64,000 nucleotides of DNA from Spongiibacter thalassae. GTDB taxonomy: Bacteria > Pseudomonadota > Gammaproteobacteria > Pseudomonadales > Spongiibacteraceae. Shown piece by piece: positions 53,002 to 62,406 of this stretch. Location: assembly GCF_012272835.1 (NCBI RefSeq), contig NZ_JAAWWK010000001.1:744001-808000 (forward strand), read 5' to 3'. Positions within the stretch are counted from its first letter, which is position 1, and each line of letters starts with the position of its first letter. The translations under genes and the position numbers were made by a program. The notes beneath the pieces are model-generated. The model made no database searches, was not told the DNA's origin, and was given only the letters and a program-made list of their open reading frames with translations.

Positions 53002-55431
53002 GTGAAAAAAAGCATAAGCAACTCCTTTATTAACACTTTGACACTTGGAGTGGTCGCGTCGGCCTGCGCCTTTAACGCCGCTGGCCAGACCGCAGAACCC
53101 AAGGAAAAAGACGTTATTAGGCTGGAAGAGGTAACTGTTACGGCGCAAAGACGCGAACAGTCGCTGCAGGATGTGCCTATCTCTATCAACGTTTTCAGTG
53201 GCGAAAAATTGGTCGAAATGAAAATTGACCGTTTTGAAGACCTGGTTTTGCAGGAGCCATCGCTAACACTGAAGGCCGGAATGAGTCCTAATGCCCTGCA
53301 GTTTGGTATGCGCGGCTTCAGTAGCCTCATCCTTGGTCAGGGTATTCAGCCAGCCGTGTCGCTGGTGGTTGACGGTGTGCCGCTGGCGATGGACTCCGAG
53401 TTCGTTATGGAGTTTGCCGACATTGAGCGAATCGAAATACTGAAAGGCCCGCAGGGGACTCTGTTCGGCGGTAATGCCGTCGGTGGCCTGATTAATCTCG
53501 TGCGCAAACGCCCACAGGATGTCTATGATGCCCGCGTTGAGCTGGATGTCTCCAGCGACGATGAGCGTATCTATCGAATTATTGCCGGCGGGCCGATCAG
53601 TGATAATGTCGCAGGCCGTATTTTTGCCTATAAAAAGGACAAGGAAGGCCATATCAAGAACATCTTTCCCGGTGCAAAGCGGGCGGGGTCTATTGACGAA
53701 AACGGTGTAGTTGCAAAGCTGTCCTTTGCAGTCAGCGATACCTTTGATGTGCTGCTTACCGGCGAATATCGCGACTTTATCAGCTACACCGGCCTTGTAA
53801 CGACAATTAATGACGTTCCTGAGCGGGAGGCAGCAGTAGGTGCTCACGTTATTGCTGATCCCTTCTTGATTAACCAGAATCAGGATGCTTTCGGGGCGGT
53901 GGAAAACTGGGGCATCACTCTGGAAATGTCCTGGGAGCTGTCGGAAACCCTCAGCTTGACGGCCACCAGCAGCTATCGTGATTTGTTGAACCTGACGACC
54001 TTTGATCTGGATTCCTCTCCGGCCAGTGTGACCAACCGTCTCGATATGCCATTTGTGTTTTTCCCCGACTCCAATATCAGTAATATCGATGATGATGCCG
54101 GCGCACAAACCGCGGTTATTGACACGGATTACTGGACCCACGAGCTGAAGTTCCAGAACCTTACCGAGGACTTCGACACCGTGGTGGGGCTTTACTACCG
54201 CGACTTCCGCCAGGTTTCGCCGACCAATGTAGGTCTGTTGGTGAGAGGGGATACCGCCGCAGAGGAAGATATTCTCGGCGTGGGGTTTGCGCCACCGTTA
54301 CCGACAACCTCGGCCCATTTAGCCTTGGGGATTGTCTCCGATGCTGACTTGCAGCGTGAAGAGGCGGCAATTTACGGTGACGTTACCTGGCATCTGGCAA
54401 GCAATTTCGACGTATTCGGTGGCTTACGCTATCACCGGGATAAAACCAGTTTGGGACATACCTCCCGAATTGCCATAACACCTGCTGCAGAGCCCTTTTT
54501 CAGCTCCGAGCCGGATACGGGTATTTTCAACCAAATTCTGGTGGATCAGGTGGGCGCGTTTGACAGCTCGCGCTTGACCGAGGAATGGGCTGCGCGGCTG
54601 GGCGGTTCGTGGTTTATCAATAGCAGTTCCAATATTTACGCAACCGTTTCCCGCGGGTTTATCGGCACCGGTGTAGACGCGAGTGCTGTCGCGGTGGAGG
54701 GCAAGGAATACCTCGATCCAACTACCGCGTTGTCGTTTGAATTGGGTTTTAAATCCAGCTTTATGGACAACCGGGTTGTGCTGAATGGTGCTGTTTTCCA
54801 TCAGGAAAGTCAGGACGTGCAGATCTCTACTATTCCGCCCGGTGAATTCCAGGCACGAGCCAGAAATATCGGTAACCTTGAAAGCATGGGTATCGAGCTT
54901 ACTCTGGGTCTTCAGGCGACGCAGAATCTGAGTCTTAACGCCTCTTTGACCGCGTTGGACACCGCGCGACGCAATATTACTGAGGCGTGTTACCACGAGC
55001 AGACTGAAGAAGAGGGCTGTAATCTGGATATTGACGATGACGGCACACCCGAAAGTCAGGATGTGGATGGCGATCCTTCAATCGGCACGCCGGATCTGGC
55101 CTATACCATCTCGGCGCGTTACGAGATTCCGCAAATAACCAACTCAACACGTGGCTTTATGGCCACCAGCTGGACCTGGACTGACGACGTGCAGTTTGAT
55201 CTTGACGGCGATCCGTTGACGGTTCAGGAGTCATACGGCCTATTGGATGTTGCTATGGGTATCGAAGAAGTCGATGGCAAATACAAGCTGTCACTGTTCG
55301 GCAAAAACGTAATGGACACCTTCTTTGCTGGCTCAAAGACCTCGGGCGTAAACATTCTCGGGCGCGTAGCGATAAACACGCCCGCCCAGGCGCAGTTCTA
55401 TTGGGGCATGCAGGCCATGTATAACTTCTAG
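53002..55431 (+). CDS. TonB-dependent receptor
   Basis: An 809-residue receptor starting with GTG (AGAGG site 8 bases upstream). Signal to about residue 28, TonB-box region LEEVTVTAQRREQSLQDVPISINVFSG, plug with LKGPQGTLFGGNAVGGLINLVRKRP, barrel ending YWGMQAMYNF. Closest in the window to the receptor at 59914 (same plug wording, LVLQEPSLTL and FGMRGFSSL). It heads an operon with a secreted carboxylesterase, an SDR and an epoxide-hydrolase-like protein, so its ligand is probably an ester processed by them. The pseudogene at 39211 preserves a broken copy of the same receptor-esterase pair. Confidence 0.96.
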   Translation: MKKSISNSFINTLTLGVVASACAFNAAGQTAEPKEKDVIRLEEVTVTAQRREQSLQDVPISINVFSGEKLVEMKIDRFEDLVLQEPSLTLKAGMSPNALQFGMRGFSSLILGQGIQPAVSLVVDGVPLAMDSEFVMEFADIERIEILKGPQGTLFGGNAVGGLINLVRKRPQDVYDARVELDVSSDDERIYRIIAGGPISDNVAGRIFAYKKDKEGHIKNIFPGAKRAGSIDENGVVAKLSFAVSDTFDVLLTGEYRDFISYTGLVTTINDVPEREAAVGAHVIADPFLINQNQDAFGAVENWGITLEMSWELSETLSLTATSSYRDLLNLTTFDLDSSPASVTNRLDMPFVFFPDSNISNIDDDAGAQTAVIDTDYWTHELKFQNLTEDFDTVVGLYYRDFRQVSPTNVGLLVRGDTAAEEDILGVGFAPPLPTTSAHLALGIVSDADLQREEAAIYGDVTWHLASNFDVFGGLRYHRDKTSLGHTSRIAITPAAEPFFSSEPDTGIFNQILVDQVGAFDSSRLTEEWAARLGGSWFINSSSNIYATVSRGFIGTGVDASAVAVEGKEYLDPTTALSFELGFKSSFMDNRVVLNGAVFHQESQDVQISTIPPGEFQARARNIGNLESMGIELTLGLQATQNLSLNASLTALDTARRNITEACYHEQTEEEGCNLDIDDDGTPESQDVDGDPSIGTPDLAYTISARYEIPQITNSTRGFMATSWTWTDDVQFDLDGDPLTVQESYGLLDVAMGIEEVDGKYKLSLFGKNVMDTFFAGSKTSGVNILGRVAINTPAQAQFYWGMQAMYNF

Positions 55432-55498
55432 GCAGAATCGTTCGCGCTATCCGTCAGGGTAGTGCGGAGCAATACATAAGAATCAAGAGAGTTTAGTA

Positions 55499-57157
55499 AT
55501 GAAATTTATCAACCACCACACATCGAAAATTCTGGGAGCTTTGCTGTTGTCAGCAACGGCCGTAGCGTCAATCGCGGGTGTCGGGAAATCTGCCGTGGAT
55601 GCTGCACCAATAGTAAGAACCACCGAAGGAATGTTGCAGGGGCAGGTCAGTAAAGGAGCCTATGAGTTCCTGGGTGTTCACTACGGCGCTTCGACAGCGG
55701 GAAAGGCGAGATTTCTTCCTCCCCAAAAGCCTGAAAAGTGGAAGGGTGTGCGTAAGGCAAACGCAAAGGGTGACCGTTGCCCACAGCCGGAAGTAAAAAT
55801 GCCAGGTGAAATGGCAAGTGTATTGTCTTTTTCCGAATTGCCTATCAGCGAAGATTGTCTGGTTCTGGATTTGTGGACGCCCGCTATCGGTAAAAAGCAG
55901 CGTAATCCGGTAATGGTGTGGTTGCATGGTGGAGGGTTCTTTGTCGGTAGCGGCGGCGATGCCTATTATCACGGCGCGAACCTTGCTCGTGGAAACGATG
56001 TCGTGGTGGTGAGTCTTAATCACCGTCTGAATGCTTTTGGCTTCTTTGACCTGGGCGATAAGGCCGGTAGTCAATATGCGGGCTCAGGTAATGCCGGAAT
56101 GCTGGACATTGTTCGCGCCCTTGAATGGGTGAAAGACAATATTGCCGAGTTTGGTGGTGACCCCGATAATGTAACCATCTTTGGGCAATCTGGCGGTGCA
56201 GGTAAGGTTAGTACGCTGTTGGCGATGCCTGAAGCAAAGGGGCTGTTCCACAAGGCGATTTTGCAGAGTGGCGCAAATCCGGTAAGCCGCGGTGAAGAGG
56301 TCTCCAAGGGAGTGGGTGAAAAGCTATACGCCATTCTCGGGGTAAAACCCGGTGACGTGAAAACGCTGCAAAAGTTGCCAATGGATACGCTGGTGAAGGC
56401 AGCGGCGAAAATGGGTCTGCTTCCCTTCGGCCCGTACATGGACCGCAAACACGTCACTGAAAACCCGTTCGCACCGACACCCTCGTCCTACCAGAGCGAT
56501 GTGCCAATACTTCTGGGCTACACCAAGGATGAGGCCACCAATGTCTTCCTGAGTGACCCTACATGGGAAACCATGACCGATGAGCAGTTGCGAGCGCGGG
56601 TTTCGATGGTAGTACCCAAGGATAAAGTCGAGCAGGCGATTTCCTTATATCGTAAGCGGCGGCCAGATGACAAGCCCATGCATCTGTGGAGCAGTATTGT
56701 CACCGACCAAATGTTTGCGACCAACACCATTCTCGCCGCCGAGAGTAAGGCGCGCGCTGGAAAGGCACCTGTCTACATGTACAAAATTGACTGGGAAACC
56801 CCGGTACTTGGCGGGAAATTACGTTCCCCCCACGCGGTAGAGTTACCCTTTGTGTTTGATACGGTATACAGCGCAGAAGGGCTGGTGGGGGTTGGCGAAA
56901 GCCAGGAAAATATGGCCAAGGCTATGAGCCAGTCCTTTGCGGCCTTTGCCCGCAACGGCCACCCGAATACCCTCGGTCTACCTGAGTGGCCGGCATATAA
57001 CCTGAAAGAGCGCGCTGTTTTGATCTACGATAATGAAATACGTATAGAGAAAGACCCCGATAGCGACGTTCGCAAATTCTGGCAGGAAATCCTTGCAGAA
57101 AAGTCTGCAGGTACTGCTGCGATAACCGATGCGTTTAACAATAAAAAATTCGATTAA
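55499..57157 (+). CDS. Secreted type-B carboxylesterase
   Basis: A 552-residue esterase with a signal peptide (about 1-27). Motifs in order: EDCLVLDLWTP, VWLHGGGFFVGSGG (oxyanion), FGGDPDNVTIFGQSGGAGKVS with nucleophile Ser231, and the late LRSPHAVELPFVFDT with the catalytic His. Length and order are normal for the family. Probably periplasmic, cleaving a carboxylic ester of the substrate imported by the receptor 67 bases upstream. An SDR follows after 23 bases. The C-terminal third matches the remnant at 39211-39635. Confidence 0.95.
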   Translation: MKFINHHTSKILGALLLSATAVASIAGVGKSAVDAAPIVRTTEGMLQGQVSKGAYEFLGVHYGASTAGKARFLPPQKPEKWKGVRKANAKGDRCPQPEVKMPGEMASVLSFSELPISEDCLVLDLWTPAIGKKQRNPVMVWLHGGGFFVGSGGDAYYHGANLARGNDVVVVSLNHRLNAFGFFDLGDKAGSQYAGSGNAGMLDIVRALEWVKDNIAEFGGDPDNVTIFGQSGGAGKVSTLLAMPEAKGLFHKAILQSGANPVSRGEEVSKGVGEKLYAILGVKPGDVKTLQKLPMDTLVKAAAKMGLLPFGPYMDRKHVTENPFAPTPSSYQSDVPILLGYTKDEATNVFLSDPTWETMTDEQLRARVSMVVPKDKVEQAISLYRKRRPDDKPMHLWSSIVTDQMFATNTILAAESKARAGKAPVYMYKIDWETPVLGGKLRSPHAVELPFVFDTVYSAEGLVGVGESQENMAKAMSQSFAAFARNGHPNTLGLPEWPAYNLKERAVLIYDNEIRIEKDPDSDVRKFWQEILAEKSAGTAAITDAFNNKKFD

Positions 57158-57180
57158 ATTAATCAGGGATGGAAATAGCT

Positions 57181-57984
57181 ATGAGTAGATTAGCGGAAAA
57201 AGTCGCTGTTATTACCGGCGCTGGCGCCGGGATCGGCAGAGCATCGGCACTGCGATTCGCAGATGAAGGCGCCGCAGTTTTGGTGACCGATATCAATATA
57301 GATGCTGCGACAAAGGTCGCAGAAGAGATTGTCGCAAAGGGCGGTCGCGCCACACCGTTGAAAGTAGACGTTGGCGAGGAAGAGCAACTCAAGGGGATGG
57401 TTGAGCTCGCCGTAAAGGAATACGGCAGTATCGATGTGTTATTTAATAATGCTGTGATAAACAGTCGGGAAATGTCGGTTCGTGACCGCGACTTCCTTAG
57501 CTTCGACCCGGAAGTATTCTTTACAAAAATGCGATTTAACGCACTCTCAGGTGTGCTCGCAAGTAAGTACGCCCTGCCGTATATGCTGGAGCGGGGTAAA
57601 GGATCAATTCTGTTTACGTCATCTACCAGTTCAGTAGCGGGTGAAGTATCACAGTTTACTTATGGTGCTTCAAAAGCAGCGGTGAACTATTTTGTACAAT
57701 CGCTGGCGGTGACCTACGGTAAAGATGGAATACGCTGCAACGCGATTCTCCCGGGTGTTATTCAAACTGAGTCGATGGAAATGTGGGCCAACGACGATAT
57801 GAAAGCGGCTTTCATGGATATTCAGAATGTGCCCAGATTGGGCAAGCCAGAAGACATCGCGGAGATGGCGTTGTTTCTGGCATCTGACGAGTCCGCCTAT
57901 GTCAATGGTCAGCTCTATCAGGTAAACGGAGGTATGACCTGTGGCACGCCGATGGTGCCGGTCGTGCGCAAGTATCTGGTATAG
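57181..57984 (+). CDS. Short-chain dehydrogenase/reductase
   Basis: 267 residues from ATG 57181; an in-frame ATG at 57169 is possible. TGAGAGIG cofactor motif, TDI after strand 2 (NAD preference likely), NNAV at the NNAG site, catalytic Ser in FTSSTSSVAG and YGASK. Third gene of the receptor-esterase-SDR-hydrolase operon. It plausibly oxidises the alcohol freed by the esterase (inference). Confidence 0.9.
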   Translation: MSRLAEKVAVITGAGAGIGRASALRFADEGAAVLVTDINIDAATKVAEEIVAKGGRATPLKVDVGEEEQLKGMVELAVKEYGSIDVLFNNAVINSREMSVRDRDFLSFDPEVFFTKMRFNALSGVLASKYALPYMLERGKGSILFTSSTSSVAGEVSQFTYGASKAAVNYFVQSLAVTYGKDGIRCNAILPGVIQTESMEMWANDDMKAAFMDIQNVPRLGKPEDIAEMALFLASDESAYVNGQLYQVNGGMTCGTPMVPVVRKYLV

Positions 57985-58042
57985 GGTTAGCCTTCACTGG
58001 CGATTAAAAATCCAATGTCAACGATAACAATAGAGGTGAAAA

Positions 58043-58468
58043 ATGGGTAAAAAACAGGAAGAATTTATTCAGGAATTTTGTGATCTATGGGGCGACGGTA
58101 GCGCAGAGTCACGGCCACAGGTAGATAAAATTGTATCAATGATGTCAGAAGACGCAGAGTGGCAGCTCTGGGTTCCGGGTGGCCCGATTATCAAGGGTCG
58201 CGAGAATCTGCGTGCGGAAATCCTGCGGCAAATGACCTACGTCACCCACAATAAGTGCAATATTATCGAAATGGTGTCATCAGAGCGCATTGTAATGACA
58301 GAGCGTGCTGATGATGCAATGGTGAATGGTCGTCCACAACCACACTCCATGGTAGCGGTCTATGAACTCGACGAAGATGGACTGATTTGTTCATGGCGCG
58401 AATATCTGGATACCGCTGACCTGATGAAAAAGTCCGGGCGTAAAGCGGTAGGTGTCGCAGACAGCTAA
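58043..58468 (+). CDS. NTF2-fold protein, limonene-1,2-epoxide-hydrolase-like
   Basis: A 141-residue cone-fold protein. The stretch IVMTERADDAMVNGR with Arg88 and Asp90, and CSWREYLDTADL with Trp118, Glu120 and Asp123, follow the order of limonene epoxide hydrolase (ERVD and WRDYFD). There an Asp-Arg-Asp set opens epoxides. The last Asp appears as Glu here, and the Tyr/Asn water ligands are not obvious. Activity could therefore be altered, or the protein may be a SnoaL-like isomerase or lyase instead. It ends the operon before a terminator. GAGGTG precedes the ATG. Confidence 0.65.
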   Translation: MGKKQEEFIQEFCDLWGDGSAESRPQVDKIVSMMSEDAEWQLWVPGGPIIKGRENLRAEILRQMTYVTHNKCNIIEMVSSERIVMTERADDAMVNGRPQPHSMVAVYELDEDGLICSWREYLDTADLMKKSGRKAVGVADS

Positions 58469-58514
58469 GTCTCAGCGATGTCGAATTCAAATTTTGCGGT
58501 GTGACATGCCCTCT

Positions 58515-58543
58515 GGCCACCGACTCCCCAGTGGCCTTTTTTA
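58515..58543 (+). terminator. Terminator of the receptor-esterase operon
   Basis: GGCCAC (58515-58520) and GTGGCC (58531-58536) pair around a 10-base loop, followed by six T. Confidence 0.8.
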
Positions 58544-58585
58544 TTGACGTTTATTGTTGCAGCGAATCATGCGGGCGCGCTCGTG

Positions 58586-59257
58586 CTAAAGGTCAGTAAA
58601 TCCAATGCCACGTAGATAGCGAAGTACAATGGCGTTGATTTCATTCTTTCTTTTGCTGCCCTTCAGTACCTTTTCACGGCCCTGAATAACAGGTAAGGCC
58701 GCGCCGTAGATTATTGAGAAGAAATCGCGGACGGCACCGTTACTATCGTCAATATCATTTGGGATCTCTGCGCTGCAGCGCTGGATATACTTCTTGACGA
58801 TTTTGTAAGCCTGGTTCACCGAACGAGTATGACGCGAAGCGATTTCAGGGTGCCTGGCCAGTGCTGAATCCAGTACCTGAAATATCTGTAGTTTATCTTC
58901 GGCGGTATAGAATTCGTACAGCAGATTGCCGAGATAGTTAAATAGAAAAACAGGATCATCGCTTTGAAGGTGAGGATCCTTGACAAAGCTTTCGGTTTTA
59001 CGTGAATCGCCCTCGCGAATCACCGCTTGAAAAAGCTGCTCTTTTGAACCGAAGCGATTATAAATAGTCTGGCGGGTGACGCCGGCTTCCTTCGCAATCG
59101 CCTGAATACTTGCGCCTTCAATTCCATGCATCAAAAAATGCTTGTAAGCAACGCGATACAACCCTCTCAGTGTGTCCTCACTGTCCTGCTGAAAAGGGCG
59201 ACCTTTTCCGCGAGAAGAGCCTGAATCCGCTTTTGCTTCGCCTGTGCTCCTTGCCAT
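58586..59257 (-). CDS. TetR/AcrR-family regulator
   Basis: About 223 residues from ATG 59257, with GGAAAG before it; a GTG at 59290 is an alternative. Basic, Ser/Gly-rich N-terminal tail (GEAKADSGSSRGKGRP), then the HTH IEGASIQAIAKEAGVTRQTIYNRFGSKEQLF and a helical ligand domain with a C-terminal region of the AefR-like type. It lies between the receptor-esterase operon and the divergent receptor at 59914. A perfect TTTACATATGTGTAAA palindrome lies upstream of it, so it is the best candidate to bind that motif. Confidence 0.9.
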   Translation of the reverse strand: MARSTGEAKADSGSSRGKGRPFQQDSEDTLRGLYRVAYKHFLMHGIEGASIQAIAKEAGVTRQTIYNRFGSKEQLFQAVIREGDSRKTESFVKDPHLQSDDPVFLFNYLGNLLYEFYTAEDKLQIFQVLDSALARHPEIASRHTRSVNQAYKIVKKYIQRCSAEIPNDIDDSNGAVRDFFSIIYGAALPVIQGREKVLKGSKRKNEINAIVLRYLRGIGFTDL

Positions 59258-59441
59258 TTTTGCGCTTTCCACCAAGTTCTGAAACTCCACTTACTGCAAT
59301 GTTTGTATTAAGGAATTATCAGTTCCCGTAGCCTGACAATATAGCATTTTCTTATGCCAATGGCTAAAGGCTTTGTGTCCTTTGAACAATGACGACTATC
59401 TATAAAATTGAACAAACTCAAAGGAAATGATTAAAATATAA

Positions 59442-59457
59442 TTTACATATGTGTAAA
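59442..59457. promoter_or_regulatory. Candidate operator, TTTAC-N6-GTAAA family (site b, perfect)
   Basis: TTTACATATGTGTAAA, whose outer arms TTTAC and GTAAA pair perfectly, followed by TATAG. It lies in the 656-base divergent region between the TetR gene and the receptor at 59914. That region is AT-rich and has no gene. Confidence 0.5.
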
Positions 59458-59649
59458 TATAGTTTTATATAGGTATTAGAGTTCTCTTTTTTTAAAAGAA
59501 TAATTTTTCACTATTACAAAAAGCGTGAAGACCAAGCCCATGTAGATTGAACATAAAACGATTTTTATTATATGGGTTGGAATATCATCGCTCGCTTCTT
59601 AAAACAGGCGTCAGGGAAGTAAATTTGCGTTGGTGGGTAGTTCGAAGAT

Positions 59650-59665
59650 CGAACTAATGTGTAAA
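59650..59665. promoter_or_regulatory. Candidate operator, TTTAC-N6-GTAAA family (site c, degenerate)
   Basis: CGAACTAATGTGTAAA matches site b at 11 of 16 positions, including the whole right half. Same intergenic region, nearer the receptor. Confidence 0.3.
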
Positions 59666-59913
59666 AGCTCCGATGTGATTAATAAGTATTTTATGTAAGC
59701 CGGCTCAAGAGAAATAGCCAGTTTTTTGCCTTTTAGCTGATTTGATCGCGCTTGACGGCCAGACGTGTTACCCCGCGTGGGTCGTCTTTTTTAATAAGCT
59801 TGAAGCGCGAGAAGACATGGTGAAGGAGTCTGGCGGGGTAGGTATCGAGTTCAGGGTGGGTAGAAGTAAGGCTATTCGGGCAATAATAAAATAATAATAC
59901 AGAGATAATTAGT

Positions 59914-62337
59914 ATGACGTTTTCCCAAAAAGCAGTTTTCCGCTTTGCTTATTCCGCTAAGGTTTTAGCATTGACTCTCTGTTGTTGCAATGTGTCGGCT
60001 GCGGAGAAAGCCACAGGTGCTAAAGTAGAAGAAATAGTGGTCACTGCGCAGAGGCGAGAGCAGTCTATTCAGGATGTGCCCATATCAATTAATGTCTTTG
60101 ATGGTGAGCTATTGGTTCAGTTAAAGATCGATGCCGTATCGGATCTTGTGCTTCAGGAGCCCTCCCTGACCCTTCGTGAGGGTAACGGGCCGAACCAGGT
60201 GCTGTTTGGTATGCGCGGGTTTAGCAGTTTGGTCGAGGGTGCCGGCGTACAACCTGCGGTTGCTCTTGCTGTTGACGGTGTGCCCCTGGCGATGGACACC
60301 GAATTTACGATGGATATGTCAGATATATCGCGAGTCGAGGTGTTGAAAGGCCCTCAGGGAACGCTTTTCGGCGGTAGTGCTGTAGGCGGTTTGATTAATC
60401 TGGTGAGGCGACAGCCTACGGATGTATTTGAGGGATCTGTGGAGCTGCAACTCACTGACGATGAGGAGTTGTCGCTGACCGCGATGGCTAACGGTCCCTT
60501 GTCGGACCATGTTGATGGCCGTTTGTACGCTTACAGTCGCAAACGCGAGGGGCATATTGTCAACGTCTTTCCCGGTGGAAAAAATATCGGTGGTAACGAT
60601 GAACAGGGTTTCGTTGCAAAATTACTATTCAAACCTGTAGATAATGTAGACCTGCTTCTTACCGGTGACTTCCGGGAACTGATCACCTATACCGCGCCGG
60701 TAACGATCATCAGCGACAGTGCGGAACGTACTGCGGCTGTGGGTCAGGAAGTCATCGACGATATATTCAAAATTAACCAGAACGAAGAGTCTTTTGGCAG
60801 TGTCGAAAGCTGGGGTGTCACCGCAGAGCTCAATTGGGAAATAGATGAAGGTCGTTTATTGACTTCTATTACCAGTTACCGGGACACCATTAACGACACA
60901 CTTTTCGATATAGACGCGTCGCCGGCTCAGGCCAATAATCGTCTGAATATGGATTTAGTTGGCTTGACTATGTCCAATTTTAACCAGGAACCAAGTGCCG
61001 ACGGTCACACTGCCCATATTGCGGTCTCTTATTTTACCCACGAGTCACGACTGACGTTCAGCGATAAGGACTATGACTGGGTGATTGGTGGCCATTACCG
61101 GGATTTTTCTCAGAGAATACCGAACGATATCGCATTATTGATACGGGGCGATTTTCTGGCCAGCCGCTCTGCAGATACTACCTTTCCAGCGATAGTTGCT
61201 GGCCCCAATGGACAGGCACCTTATTATGCTCTGGCTATAGTGTCGGATGTTGAACTGTTCCGTCAGGAGCTGGCGCTATACAGCGATATTACCTGGCATG
61301 TTAGTAATCACTTCGATGTGTTTGCGGGCTTGCGTTTACATAACGAGGAAGGGGAGCTAGAGCACTTTGATCGTCGCGTGCTAACTATCGCAGAGGAGCC
61401 CTACTTTACTTCGGAAAACAATAACGGACAGTTTAACATTCCGCTTACTGATTCAGTGCGTAACTTTACCCGTGATATTGAAATAAACGAATGGGCTGGG
61501 CGCCTCGGTACATCCTGGTTTCCCAAGGAAGCGCTTAACGTCTATGCGACCTTGTCGAGGGGGTTTATCGGTATTGGAGCAGATGTTGCGCCTCAGGCGG
61601 ATTCGGTACAGCCCTTTGCCTTTCCTACCACGGCTCTGTCAGCAGAGTTTGGCTTGAAGTCCTATCTGTTTGATAAACGTCTAATGGTGAACGCGGCGGT
61701 GTTTCGCCAACAGAATAAAGACGTTCAGGTAGCGGTAAGGCCACCCGGTGAAGTTGGTGCGACGGCTCAAGCTCGAAACGCCGGCGACCTGGTTAGTCAG
61801 GGGTTGGAGTTGACGGCAGCATTGCAAGCCACGGAGGCGCTATCGCTAAATGCTTCGCTGACGGCGCTGGATACGGAGCGCGGCGGTGGCCAACTAGAGA
61901 AGTGCTATTTTGAGCAGAGCCCCGAGCAGGGCTGCAACATTGACCGCGATGGTAATGGTAATCCCGATCATCAGGATGTATCCGGCAGTAAATCAGTGGG
62001 TACACCAGATCTGTCCTACACCGTTTCCGCCCGCTACGAGCGGCTAGTGAGTAACGCGCTCAGGGGATACTTGTTGCTTAACTGGAATTGGCGGGATGAA
62101 GTCCAGTACACCCTTGAAGGTGATCCGTTGACGATTCAGAGGGCTTTTGGCTTGGCGGATGCCGTCCTGGGCATAGAGGATACCCAGGGTCGGTACGAAG
62201 CCAGTTTGTTCGCAAAAAACCTGTTTGATACCCCTTTTTTATCTGACCGCAGGTATCAATTTGGCCGTGTGTCCACCGTGAATACGCCTCGCCAGGCCCG
62301 TTTGTTTTGGGGAGCAAGATTCAAAGTCATGTTTTAG
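59914..62337 (+). CDS. TonB-dependent receptor
   Basis: An 807-residue receptor. Signal to about residue 30 (NVSAAE), VEEIVVTAQRREQSIQDVPISINVFDG, plug with LKGPQGTLFGGSAVGGLINLVRRQP, and a barrel ending LFWGARFKVMF. It is the closest paralogue of the receptor at 53002 by plug wording and length. It is divergent from a TetR gene and followed, after a RACA-N12-RTGT site, by a gene of unknown function. Ligand unknown. Confidence 0.95.
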   Translation: MTFSQKAVFRFAYSAKVLALTLCCCNVSAAEKATGAKVEEIVVTAQRREQSIQDVPISINVFDGELLVQLKIDAVSDLVLQEPSLTLREGNGPNQVLFGMRGFSSLVEGAGVQPAVALAVDGVPLAMDTEFTMDMSDISRVEVLKGPQGTLFGGSAVGGLINLVRRQPTDVFEGSVELQLTDDEELSLTAMANGPLSDHVDGRLYAYSRKREGHIVNVFPGGKNIGGNDEQGFVAKLLFKPVDNVDLLLTGDFRELITYTAPVTIISDSAERTAAVGQEVIDDIFKINQNEESFGSVESWGVTAELNWEIDEGRLLTSITSYRDTINDTLFDIDASPAQANNRLNMDLVGLTMSNFNQEPSADGHTAHIAVSYFTHESRLTFSDKDYDWVIGGHYRDFSQRIPNDIALLIRGDFLASRSADTTFPAIVAGPNGQAPYYALAIVSDVELFRQELALYSDITWHVSNHFDVFAGLRLHNEEGELEHFDRRVLTIAEEPYFTSENNNGQFNIPLTDSVRNFTRDIEINEWAGRLGTSWFPKEALNVYATLSRGFIGIGADVAPQADSVQPFAFPTTALSAEFGLKSYLFDKRLMVNAAVFRQQNKDVQVAVRPPGEVGATAQARNAGDLVSQGLELTAALQATEALSLNASLTALDTERGGGQLEKCYFEQSPEQGCNIDRDGNGNPDHQDVSGSKSVGTPDLSYTVSARYERLVSNALRGYLLLNWNWRDEVQYTLEGDPLTIQRAFGLADAVLGIEDTQGRYEASLFAKNLFDTPFLSDRRYQFGRVSTVNTPRQARLFWGARFKVMF

Positions 62338-62406
62338 GAGGGGAGCTGGTAGAGGCATTCCGGTGGTGTTTTACCGCGACTTAAGCTCATTCAATACAAA
62401 TTTAGT

